The notes under the pieces were generated by a model. It was not told the origin of the DNA. It saw only the letters and a program-made list of their open reading frames with translations, and ran no database searches. Of a stretch of DNA of 64,000 nucleotides, positions 55,335 through 63,175 are shown piece by piece. Position numbers and translations under genes: made by a program. Source of the stretch: Scytolyngbya sp. HA4215-MV1 (GTDB lineage: Bacteria > Cyanobacteriota > Cyanobacteriia > Leptolyngbyales > Leptolyngbyaceae); contig JAHHIA010000005.1 of NCBI GenBank assembly GCA_019359045.1, forward strand, positions 424,276 to 488,275, given 5' to 3'. The stretch's first letter is position 1; each line of letters opens with the position of its first letter.

Positions 55335-55367
55335 CATCAACTCAAAACTCATCAACTCAAAACTCAT
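55335..55367 (+). repeat. 15-bp tandem repeat before urtB
   Basis: CATCAACTCAAAACT twice without mismatch, plus the first three bases of a third unit. Short repeat between urtA and urtB. Confidence 0.85.
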
Positions 55368-55389
55368 ACCTATTTGAGGAGAGCGTTCG

Positions 55390-56544
55390 TTGACACAACT
55401 TCTGGAATCCCTGTTTGGCGGATTAAGTATCGGCTCGGTTTTATTGCTATCAGCCCTGGGTTTGGCGATCGTCTTTGGCTTGATGGGTGTCATCAACATG
55501 GCTCACGGCGAATTGATGATGTTGGGAGCCTACACCACTTTTGTGGTGCAAAATGCGTTCAAAAAAACGCCATTGGAAGGGTTTTACATCTTCTTCGCGC
55601 TCATTGCCGCGTTCATCGTAACGGCGCTGCTGGGGTTATTGCTAGAACGGGGGGTGATTCGCTACCTCTACGGCAGGCCGCTAGAAACGCTCTTAGCCAC
55701 CTGGGGTGTGAGTTTAATCTTGCAACAGTTTGTTCGCAGCGTCAGTTGGCAATTTATCGCTGGTTTGTTGATTTTTTGCCTCCTGTTTTTTGGGGCAATG
55801 GGGGTCTTGTCTCGTCTGGCAAACTTTGAACGAATTCGAGGCTGGGTGATCGGACTCATGCTGCCCATATCAGCAGCCATTTCCCTGACTATCTCTCATA
55901 TTTTGGGGCAAACCTACAAGCTAGCCGTTACCAATCCCTGGTTTGGCACTCAGGGCGTTGATGTAACTGCACCCAAATGGTTACGAGGTGGTTTGCCGAT
56001 CGTTAAAGAATATCAGCTTCCCTACACCCGACTGTTCATCATCGTATTAACAGTGGTCTGTGTGCTGGGCATTTACTGGTTTCTCAACAAAACAGCCTGG
56101 GGGCTGCGTATTCGTGCCGTCACCCAAAACCGTAATATGAGTGCTTGCCTGGGCATTCCGACCGCAACGGTCGATGCACTAACCTTCGCGATCGGTTCCG
56201 GGTTAGCAGGCATTGCCGGGTGTGCAGTCAGCCTTTTGGGATCAGTCAGCCCCAACACTGGACAGAGCTACATTGTCGATACTTTCATGGTGGTGGTTGT
56301 AGGTGGCGTTGGCAAGTTGGTGGGCAGCATTGTGGCAGCCTCCGCGATTGGTGTGATCAGTTATGTGGTGAGTTCCAATGCCTTGGGTCCTCTGGTCGGG
56401 TTCAGTGAAAGCTTAAAGGGCTTGTTTGAGTTCTTTGCTACAGCAAGCATGGCAAAAGTCATGGTATTTGCATTAATTGTGATCTTCCTTCAGTTCCGAC
56501 CTGCCGGGCTGTTCCCGCAGAAGGGGCGAACGGTAGATGCTTAG
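55390..56544 (+). CDS. urtB: Urea ABC transporter permease UrtB
   Basis: A 384-residue LivH-type permease with about nine hydrophobic segments. Near the start, LGLAIVFGLMGVINMAHGELMMLGAY is the family signature; AVTQNRNMSACLGIPTATVDALTFAIGSGLAGIAG is the cytoplasmic loop that contacts the ATPases. Translation starts at TTG (55390), supported by AGGAG 8 nt upstream. It follows the stem-loop and precedes urtC by 9 nt. Confidence 0.95.
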   Translation: MTQLLESLFGGLSIGSVLLLSALGLAIVFGLMGVINMAHGELMMLGAYTTFVVQNAFKKTPLEGFYIFFALIAAFIVTALLGLLLERGVIRYLYGRPLETLLATWGVSLILQQFVRSVSWQFIAGLLIFCLLFFGAMGVLSRLANFERIRGWVIGLMLPISAAISLTISHILGQTYKLAVTNPWFGTQGVDVTAPKWLRGGLPIVKEYQLPYTRLFIIVLTVVCVLGIYWFLNKTAWGLRIRAVTQNRNMSACLGIPTATVDALTFAIGSGLAGIAGCAVSLLGSVSPNTGQSYIVDTFMVVVVGGVGKLVGSIVAASAIGVISYVVSSNALGPLVGFSESLKGLFEFFATASMAKVMVFALIVIFLQFRPAGLFPQKGRTVDA

Positions 56545-56553
56545 AGGTTTGTC

Positions 56554-57753
56554 ATGACAGTAAAAACTTTGGAACCTGCGACTGAACCAACCACTGGCGT
56601 AAATTCTCGTAAAAAGCAACGATCGCTCTTGATTGAAGCCGCGATCGTCATCTTTTTAGCAGTTTTACTGCTAGTCGTTATTCCCCCTTTGCTCACCGCA
56701 GCAGGACAGGGCGTTCGCATTAACCAATTGGGACGCTTCTTATCCTTGGCGATCGTCGCCCTGGGCATTGATTTAATTTGGGGCTACACCGGACTCCTGA
56801 GTTTGGGGCATGGCATCTTTTTTGCCCTGGGTGGTTATGCCTTCGCCATGTATTTGCAACTGCAACTGCCCGCAGGCCAAATTCCTGATTTCTTTAGCCT
56901 ATATGGCGTAGAAACCCTTCCCTGGTTTTGGCAACCGTTTTATTCCTTCCCTTTCACCCTGATTGCAGTGGTTGCGCTGCCCACCATCGTGGCAGCCGCT
57001 CTGGGTTATCTGGTATTTCGTAACCGCATTCGGGGGGTTTATTTTTCTATCCTGACTCAGGCTGCCCTCATCGTATTTTTCAACTTTTTTAATGGTCAAC
57101 AAAAATTGATCAACGGCACCAATGGCTTGAAAACCGACACCGCCACTCTGTTTGGGCAACAAGTCGGTAACAATCCCCAAATTATGGGAGCCTTCTATGC
57201 GTTGAGTGTGTTGTTCCTCGTGCTGGGTTACGCCTTCTGCCGCTGGCTCACCAGTGGACGGATTGGGCGAATGCTCGTCGCCATTCGAGATGACGAGACC
57301 CGGGTTCGTTTTTCTGGCTATGACCCCACCTGGTTTAAAGTATTTGTCTTTGCCATCTCAGCAGGGTTGGCGGGGATTGCCGGAGCACTCTACACGGTGC
57401 AATCGGGCATCATTACCCCCAAGTCCATGGATATTGCCTTTTCGATCGAGATGGTGATCTGGGTGGCAGTGGGTGGACGAGCAACCCTAGTGGGCGCAAT
57501 TTTGGGGGCACTGGTGGTGAACTTTGCCAGAACCCTTCTAAGTGAACAGTACCCTGCATTCTGGCTATTTTTCCAGGGAGCGCTCTTTCTCCTGGTGGTG
57601 ACTGTTCTCCCCAGTGGTTTCTTGGGTTGGTTCCGTACCGAGGGTGCCAATTTTGTGCGATCGCTCCTGGGTCGCCGCAAGCAAGTAATGACTTACCCCA
57701 GCCTTGAAGAAGATCCGGAAGTGCAATATGAGCGGGAAAATCTTAGAGATTGA
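56554..57753 (+). CDS. urtC: Urea ABC transporter permease UrtC
   Basis: A 399-residue LivM-type permease and partner of UrtB. A first helix at about 27-48 is followed by LGIDLIWGYTGLLSLGHGIFFALGGYAFAMYL, the family signature, and by VAIRDDETRVRFSGYDPTWFKVFVFAISAGLAGIAGALY, the ATPase-contact loop. The C-terminal 30 residues are hydrophilic and their coding sequence overlaps the start of urtD by 26 nt. Confidence 0.95.
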   Translation: MTVKTLEPATEPTTGVNSRKKQRSLLIEAAIVIFLAVLLLVVIPPLLTAAGQGVRINQLGRFLSLAIVALGIDLIWGYTGLLSLGHGIFFALGGYAFAMYLQLQLPAGQIPDFFSLYGVETLPWFWQPFYSFPFTLIAVVALPTIVAAALGYLVFRNRIRGVYFSILTQAALIVFFNFFNGQQKLINGTNGLKTDTATLFGQQVGNNPQIMGAFYALSVLFLVLGYAFCRWLTSGRIGRMLVAIRDDETRVRFSGYDPTWFKVFVFAISAGLAGIAGALYTVQSGIITPKSMDIAFSIEMVIWVAVGGRATLVGAILGALVVNFARTLLSEQYPAFWLFFQGALFLLVVTVLPSGFLGWFRTEGANFVRSLLGRRKQVMTYPSLEEDPEVQYERENLRD

Positions 57754-58492
57754 AAACCTAACCGTCAGTTTTGATGGCTTCAAGGCAGTCAATGACCTCA
57801 ACTTCAGCATGGATGAGGGCGAGTTGCGAGTCGTCATTGGACCCAATGGAGCCGGAAAAACCACCTTTATGGACGTGATTACGGGCAAAACCAAGCCAAC
57901 TGAAGGTCGTGTCTACTTCAAAGGTAAAAACCTGCGTCCCTACTCCGAACATCAAATCGCTCGATTGGGCATTGGTCGAAAATTCCAGACCCCTCGCGTA
58001 TTCCTAAAGCTCACACCGCGAGAAAACCTGGAACTCTCTTGCGCCCAAAAAAAGAATGTTCTAGGTGCCTTGTTTGGTCAATCCTCCTCTGCCGAACGGC
58101 GCACAGTCGCTGGTTTGTTGGAGACGATCGGGCTAGCGCCCAAAGCGGATATCGCCGCCGATCTGCTCTCCCATGGTGAGAAACAACGACTGGAAATTGG
58201 CATGTTGGTGGCACAATCCCCCGATCTCCTCCTAGTCGATGAACCCGTCGCTGGACTCACCGACGAAGAAACCGAAAAAGTCGGCGACCTCCTACTGGCA
58301 CTTGCCGAAAGCCACTCCATCATGGTGATCGAGCATGACATGGAATTTGTCCGCCAAATTGCCCGGACTGTCACCGTGCTGCATCAAGGCTCGGTGCTCT
58401 GCGAAGGCAACATGGATGAAGTCCAAAACGATCCTCGTGTGATTGAAGTCTATCTCGGCAAGCAGGAAGAGGATGGACATCAAGCAGCGTAG
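57728..58492 (+). CDS. urtD: Urea ABC transporter ATPase UrtD
   Basis: A 254-residue LivG-type ATPase. Walker A GPNGAGKT is at 38-45, the ABC signature is LSHGEKQRLEIGM (SHGEK instead of SGGQ, as usual in UrtD), and Walker B is LLLVDEPVAGL. The ATG at 57728 starts the conserved MSGKILEIENLTVSF and overlaps urtC by 26 nt, so translation is probably coupled. Confidence 0.95.
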   Translation: MSGKILEIENLTVSFDGFKAVNDLNFSMDEGELRVVIGPNGAGKTTFMDVITGKTKPTEGRVYFKGKNLRPYSEHQIARLGIGRKFQTPRVFLKLTPRENLELSCAQKKNVLGALFGQSSSAERRTVAGLLETIGLAPKADIAADLLSHGEKQRLEIGMLVAQSPDLLLVDEPVAGLTDEETEKVGDLLLALAESHSIMVIEHDMEFVRQIARTVTVLHQGSVLCEGNMDEVQNDPRVIEVYLGKQEEDGHQAA

Positions 58493-58626
58493 AGGCAAGG
58501 AGTAACGTAGTGCACACCCGTAAAGGGAGAAAACGTTGGAGAAGTGAGCGTTTGATGGAATGCACCTATCTTTCTTGCGGCGAACACCTGTCCTCCCACT
58601 TTCTACCTCTTAAAACTTACGCCAGA

Positions 58627-58647
58627 ATCCAAAATCCAAAATCCAAA
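58627..58647 (+). repeat. ATCCAAA heptamer array before urtE
   Basis: Three exact ATCCAAA units ending 5 nt before the urtE ATG. The spacing and sequence match the array before ureG. Confidence 0.9.
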
Positions 58648-58652
58648 ATTCC

Positions 58653-59408
58653 ATGACTCAAACCAACAGTACTGTTGCAATCCAACCTTCAGAACTCGGC
58701 GTCAATCCACTGCTAGAGATCACCAACCTGAATGTTTACTACGGTGAAAGCCACATCCTAAGAAATGTGGATATGGGGGTTGCTGCTGGAAAAATGGTTT
58801 GTCTGATTGGACGCAACGGAGTCGGCAAAACCACCTTGCTCAAGAGCATCATGGGTTTGCTAAAGCCCCGCCAGGGCATGATCAAGCTGATGGGCGAACC
58901 GATTTTGACTAGAACCCCGGATCAACGAGCCCGATCGGGTATTGGGTATGTGCCCCAAGGACGAGAGATTATTCCTCGGCTGACGGTCGGAGAAAACTTG
59001 TTGCTGGGTTTAGAAGCCCGACCGGGCAAAGGCAGGAAGGCAGAGATTCCAGAGGAAATTTTTGACCTATTTCCCGTCCTCAAAACCATGTTGTGGCGCA
59101 TGGGGGGAGACCTCAGTGGTGGGCAGCAGCAGCAGTTAGCGATCGCCCGTGCGTTGATGGGCAAACCTCGTCTACTGGTTCTCGACGAACCCACCGAAGG
59201 CATTCAACCCTCTATCATTCTCGAAATTGAAGCGGCAGTCCGTCGCATTGTTGAAACCACAGGCATTGGTGTCCTATTGGTTGAACAGCACCTGCACTTT
59301 GTCCGGCAAGCTGACTGGTACTACGCCATGCAAAAAGGCGGGATTGTGGCCGCCGGACCCACCAGTGAACTCAGCAACGATGTGGTACAGCGATTTTTGG
59401 CAGTGTAG
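58653..59408 (+). CDS. urtE: Urea ABC transporter ATPase UrtE
   Basis: A 251-residue LivF-type ATPase. An extra 20 residues precede LLEITNLNVYYGESHILRNVD; Walker A GRNGVGKT is at 53-60; the signature LSGGQQQQLAIARALM and Walker B LLVLDEPTEGIQPSI are intact. It lies 160 nt after urtD, a larger gap than elsewhere in the operon, and its start is preceded by the ATCCAAA array and no Shine-Dalgarno sequence. Confidence 0.95.
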   Translation: MTQTNSTVAIQPSELGVNPLLEITNLNVYYGESHILRNVDMGVAAGKMVCLIGRNGVGKTTLLKSIMGLLKPRQGMIKLMGEPILTRTPDQRARSGIGYVPQGREIIPRLTVGENLLLGLEARPGKGRKAEIPEEIFDLFPVLKTMLWRMGGDLSGGQQQQLAIARALMGKPRLLVLDEPTEGIQPSIILEIEAAVRRIVETTGIGVLLVEQHLHFVRQADWYYAMQKGGIVAAGPTSELSNDVVQRFLAV

Positions 59409-59410
59409 CC

Positions 59411-59488
59411 TAGTAGTCTGTCAAAACATCTCAAAAATGTTTTTTGTAGATTTGAGTGACCCCTAAAATCTATCCTGACGGACTACTA
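59411..59488. mobile_element. 74-bp MITE-like element after urtE
   Basis: GTAGTCTGTCA (59413-59423) and TGACGGACTAC (59476-59486) are inverted ends with one mismatch. TA flanks both ends, the duplication expected for IS630/mariner-type elements. It starts right after the urtE stop and ends about 20 bp before the convergent gene's stop, so it may also serve as a bidirectional terminator. Confidence 0.6.
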
Positions 59489-59510
59489 GAAGCAGACTGG
59501 TGAATTTGCC

Positions 59511-59957
59511 TCAGCTTTTTTCCCCATGCACCCATTGCCAAAATGGGTGGCTTTCGCCTTGCTGGTGAATGCGCTGTACCCGTTTGGCTAACCGAGCTTG
59601 ATAAGCCTTGGGAAAACCAAACAAGATATTGCGGCTTTGCCAGACCAAGACGGCGATCGTCACTCCAATACAAAAAAACAAGCCCATGCTGGGTAGGGGC
59701 GTATAGATAATGCCATAGCGCAAGGCTGCCCAGGTAAAATATTCCAGCATCAAGCGAATGGGATAACGTAATTCCCAAAGACTCAGAGGAGCGAGAACCA
59801 ACCAGAGCAACAGTACAAACGCCCAACGAGCGCATACATTCACCTGGTGTAACCGCTGCATGGCACGCTCGAAACGGGGATCGACCACAGAGGTTGAATC
59901 TACCGACTCAACCTCTGGAACGGACGACGACAATGGCTGGTCCGGTAAATCATTCAT
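59511..59957 (-). CDS. Small hypothetical membrane protein downstream of secF
   Basis: About 148 residues. A hydrophilic, Ser/Asp-rich N-terminus is followed by two hydrophobic segments (about 46-64, WAFVLLLWLVLAPLSLW, and 90-106, MGLFFCIGVTIAVLVWQ) and a basic C-terminus. No domain is recognised. It lies 32 nt downstream of secF on the same strand and may be part of that transcript. An upstream in-frame ATG (59969) would add four residues. Confidence 0.65.
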   Translation of the reverse strand: MNDLPDQPLSSSVPEVESVDSTSVVDPRFERAMQRLHQVNVCARWAFVLLLWLVLAPLSLWELRYPIRLMLEYFTWAALRYGIIYTPLPSMGLFFCIGVTIAVLVWQSRNILFGFPKAYQARLAKRVQRIHQQGESHPFWQWVHGEKS

Positions 59958-59989
59958 GATGGGTTTCAACAGGTGGCTGCTAGCCGAAG

Positions 59990-60976
59990 CTACCCAAGGG
60001 TATCTTCGGAGCCAACAGCAGGACTATCAGAATCACTCACCGCTACAGGAACTACCGGAAAGGCTTGTCCAGTGCGTTCTCGCCACAATGCTAATAGGGT
60101 ACTGGCAATAAAGATACTGGAGTAAGCACCCATCGTGAACCCAATAATGAGCGCTAGGGCAAAGTTTTTTAAGGTTGCCCCGCCAAAGAGAAAGATCGCA
60201 AACAAGGTGAGCAGCGTGGTCATAGTGGTATTGATCGATCGCCCCATGGTTTGGTTGACCGCATCATCCACAACGTCGTCAATATGGCGGTTGGGGTTGA
60301 GCGCAATGGTCTCGCGCACCCGATCGTAAATCACCACTGTATCGTTGACTGAAAAACCGACGATCGTCAACAAAGCCACAATAAATAGACTATCCACCTC
60401 AATTTGAGCAACTAAACCCAAAATTGAGAAGATACCGACTGTAATCAAAACATCATGAAACAGCGCCACGATCGCAAACAAAGCATAGTCAAACTGGAAT
60501 CGAAAACTCAGATAGATCGTAATGCCAGCAAAAGAAACCAGTAATGCTAGTAAACCCGAGGCAAACAACTGTCGCCCCAGAATGGGACCTACGGTATCAA
60601 TCTGAGTTCTCTTCGTATCAAAACTCCCGATTTTCTCCGCCAAACTCGAAATCACCTGACTCCGGCGATCGGCGTTGAGCGCTGCGGTGCGAATGGACAC
60701 TCCGTTTTTGTCCACCAACTGAACGCTGCTGTTACTCAGCCCTGCCGATGCCATGACTTGACTCACCGCTGCCAGATCGATCGGACGATCACAGTTACCG
60801 GGCTTGGTACAGTCTCGCTCGACCTGAATCCGAGTTCCCCCCACAAAGTCGAGGCTGGGACGCAGCGGCGCGCCAATCTGTTGCCAGGAAATCAGCATGG
60901 CAGCCATCCCTGCCAAAATGATGGCAGCCGACAGAGACCACCAGACACCTCGTTGTTTAATGATTTGCAATTTCAT
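59990..60976 (-). CDS. secF: Protein-export membrane protein SecF
   Basis: A 328-residue subunit of the SecDF complex, which uses the proton gradient to help translocated proteins leave the Sec channel. Six helices are expected; the first is at about 14-31. Signatures: [13 protein letters not shown], the proton-relay segment [17 protein letters not shown] and the TM5 region [16 protein letters not shown] short Ser/Asp-rich C-terminal tail follows. Its ATG overlaps the secD stop by 4 nt. Confidence 0.96.
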   Translation of the reverse strand: MKLQIIKQRGVWWSLSAAIILAGMAAMLISWQQIGAPLRPSLDFVGGTRIQVERDCTKPGNCDRPIDLAAVSQVMASAGLSNSSVQLVDKNGVSIRTAALNADRRSQVISSLAEKIGSFDTKRTQIDTVGPILGRQLFASGLLALLVSFAGITIYLSFRFQFDYALFAIVALFHDVLITVGIFSILGLVAQIEVDSLFIVALLTIVGFSVNDTVVIYDRVRETIALNPNRHIDDVVDDAVNQTMGRSINTTMTTLLTLFAIFLFGGATLKNFALALIIGFTMGAYSSIFIASTLLALWRERTGQAFPVVPVAVSDSDSPAVGSEDTLG

Positions 60977-62403
60977 GGCGCGGTACCTGCCTCAGCAGAA
61001 GTAACAGCATTGGGCAGTTTGGGACAATAGAACTCTGGCTTGCGTAACTGAGGCGATCCTAGAACCGCCAGCATCAACAAAGTCCGGCTACAAGTCAATG
61101 CAGTAAACATACTCACCAATACCCCCAGCGCGAGGGTGAGTGCGAAGCCCTTAACCAAGCCAGACCCTAAAAAGAATAGTGCGGCACAAGCAATCAAGGT
61201 GGTGACGTTACTATCCAAAATGCTGGAAAAAGCTCGATAGAAGCCAGATTCGACTGAACGATACAGCGATTTGCCAGCGCGCAGTTCTTCCCGTGTGCGT
61301 TCAAAGATCAGCACATTGGCATCCACTGCCATGCCGATGCTGAGAATGAATCCGGCAATCCCTGGCAAGGTCAGCGTCACCCCAACCAGGCTAAAAGTGC
61401 CCAGCGTCAAAATCGCGTAAATAATGAGGGCAATATCGGCAATCAAGCCGGGGAGGCGATAGTAAGCCACCATAAAGATGAGAACCAGGAGCAGCCCCGC
61501 GATCCCTGCGTATACACTGCGTTGAATACTATCCCGCCCCAACGTGGGACCCACCGTCCGGTTCTCCACAATCTCGACCGGGAAAGGCAACGCGCCCCCG
61601 CGCAACTGAATTGCCAGGTCATTTGCAGTTTGCAATGAAAAATTGCCCTGAATCACCGCTTCGCCGCCTGCAATCCCAGTTTCCGCAAATCGGACATCGA
61701 CTGAATAGGCAAAGTTATAGCTAATGGGACCATCATCCAGAAAGATGCCCAACGTTCGACCCGTGCCAGCGATGCTCTTAGTCAGCTCAGCAAACAGATC
61801 GCCCCCTTTGCCATCAAACTTCAAGCCGACATTCCAAACGTCGGGCATGTTGGTCCGTTCGGGATAGGCATCTTTGAGGTTTTTGCCAGTCAATTCAGTG
61901 CGTTCAAACAACGTATCAATAGACTCGTAAACGGCTTTTAGCTCTGCCTGATTTTTGGCGATCGCAGCTTCATCTTTGCTTTTTAGCAACTCATCCCGTT
62001 TTCCCAACTTATCTCGCAGTTGCTCACGTTCGATCGCCATTTGCGTCTCGGTGCCAGGTTTCTGCTTGCGGAAATCGAGTTGTGCCGTACCTCCCAGCAC
62101 GCGTTCTGCTTGCTTAGAGTCACTGACTCCAGGCAACTGTACCAGCAATTGATTATTGCCAACCGTTTGGACAACTGCTTCAGATACGCCCAAAGCATTC
62201 ACCCGTCCTTCCATCACTCGCTGGATAGCTTCCAAATCCTCAGGACGGATTTGCTGCCTTTCAGCAGTTGGCTTGACCTGAATGGTTAATTGCGACCCGC
62301 CTTGTAAATCTAACCCCAGCCGAATTGGAATGAAGATAATGACCAAAATGGCGGCGAATACAAGAGCCAGGATAAACGCTAGTGTCGAACGCTGTTTCCC
62401 CAT
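60973..62403 (-). CDS. secD: Protein-export membrane protein SecD
   Basis: A 476-residue partner of SecF. An N-terminal helix (about 7-26) leads to [14 protein letters not shown], a large P1 domain (about 35-265), and five C-terminal helices with the family motif [30 protein letters not shown] carrying the key Asp. The length is typical of cyanobacterial SecD. It is the first gene of the secDF pair. Confidence 0.96.
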   Translation of the reverse strand: MGKQRSTLAFILALVFAAILVIIFIPIRLGLDLQGGSQLTIQVKPTAERQQIRPEDLEAIQRVMEGRVNALGVSEAVVQTVGNNQLLVQLPGVSDSKQAERVLGGTAQLDFRKQKPGTETQMAIEREQLRDKLGKRDELLKSKDEAAIAKNQAELKAVYESIDTLFERTELTGKNLKDAYPERTNMPDVWNVGLKFDGKGGDLFAELTKSIAGTGRTLGIFLDDGPISYNFAYSVDVRFAETGIAGGEAVIQGNFSLQTANDLAIQLRGGALPFPVEIVENRTVGPTLGRDSIQRSVYAGIAGLLLVLIFMVAYYRLPGLIADIALIIYAILTLGTFSLVGVTLTLPGIAGFILSIGMAVDANVLIFERTREELRAGKSLYRSVESGFYRAFSSILDSNVTTLIACAALFFLGSGLVKGFALTLALGVLVSMFTALTCSRTLLMLAVLGSPQLRKPEFYCPKLPNAVTSAEAGTAP

Positions 62404-62612
62404 ACCGTAACCTGTGATGACAAAGTGTCTACAGCACTCAAATGATGCTGTAGCTTCATTAGTCTACTCTTTCGTAAAATTAACTGCAATTTAAAAAAAC
62501 AGGCAGCACGCTGTTTTGGCGGACTTTGGAGATACTCACCGATCGCGCCTCTAAATCGCGCCCCTAAGCGGATGTTTTATACGAGTTCTCTAAAGTCTGT
62601 TTACAAATTCTC

Positions 62613-62638
62613 GTAGGGGCACAACCGTACGCCCCTAC
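62613..62638. repeat. GTAGGGGC inverted repeat
   Basis: GTAGGGGC (62613-62620) and GCCCCTAC (62631-62638) with a 10-nt loop, a widespread cyanobacterial intergenic repeat. The rest of 62404-62728 upstream of secD shows no gene. Confidence 0.7.
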
Positions 62639-62728
62639 AGACGGTCATCTGGAGTGCTATCTTTTGGAACTGGTATTAAAAGTCCTTTGGCAAGGAGCCA
62701 CAGACACGATCCACTCCGTTTTAAGGAG

Positions 62729-62848
62729 ACAGGTCAAGAGCGGTTTGGCGATCGTTACCAATTCAGCCGTGACTCAGTGATGAAAACGATCGCGGGGTTG
62801 CAGAAATGCGACCAGGGCACCTGTGTCGAGCAATACTTTGTGCCGCAT
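62729..62848 (-). pseudogene. Broken PIN-domain toxin
   Basis: Starting at an ATG that overlaps the antitoxin stop (TAATG), the frame reads MRHKVLLDTGALVAFL-QPRDRFHH, then TGA at codon 25 (62776-62774), then VTAELVTIAKPLLTC. The pattern is that of a PIN ribonuclease N-terminus, with Asp8 as the first acidic metal ligand. The TGA sits where PIN toxins often have Trp, so TGG to TGA is likely. After codon 40 the resemblance ends and the rest of the domain is missing. The toxin is therefore inactive as it stands. Confidence 0.68.
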
Positions 62849-63072
62849 TACTGTCCGTAGCCTTCCATGTGTTGCGGGTTGTAGGAGAGGTCGGTGAGGT
62901 CACTGTCGAGACACCCGACAAACTCTTGGGCAGCGTCTAGAAAGGAAACAGCGGATTCTGGTTGAGCGGTGTGTATTTTTGAGTGGAGAAATTCGATAAA
63001 GTCCAAGACTTCTTGTTGCTTATCCAGCGGCAGCTCCCGCATCTTCTCCGCTGCAATTTGATCAATGGTCAT
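62848..63072 (-). CDS. Antitoxin-like protein (DUF2281-type)
   Basis: A 74-residue protein. Its N-terminal half (AAEKMRELPLDKQQEVLDFIEFLHSKI) has the pattern of DUF2281/VapB-like antitoxin proteins, and the C-terminal half is acidic and probably flexible. AGGT lies just upstream of the ATG. The following gene is a broken PIN toxin overlapping by one base, the usual order for such pairs. Without an active partner its present role is unclear. Confidence 0.75.
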   Translation of the reverse strand: MTIDQIAAEKMRELPLDKQQEVLDFIEFLHSKIHTAQPESAVSFLDAAQEFVGCLDSDLTDLSYNPQHMEGYGQ

Positions 63073-63106
63073 AAACACCTGCCAAACTCCGCTCTAACCC
63101 TACACC

Positions 63107-63175
63107 TAAACTCTCTTCCCCATCTCCCCCATCTTCCCCATCACCTCATCTCCCTCACCTTCTTCCCCTCCTCCG
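63107..63175. repeat. CT-rich low-complexity tract
   Basis: Degenerate units of the type CCCCATCTC run across the 3' end of the WD40 gene and past its stop, so the last residues of that protein (GKKVREMR) are encoded by repeat sequence. Confidence 0.55.
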
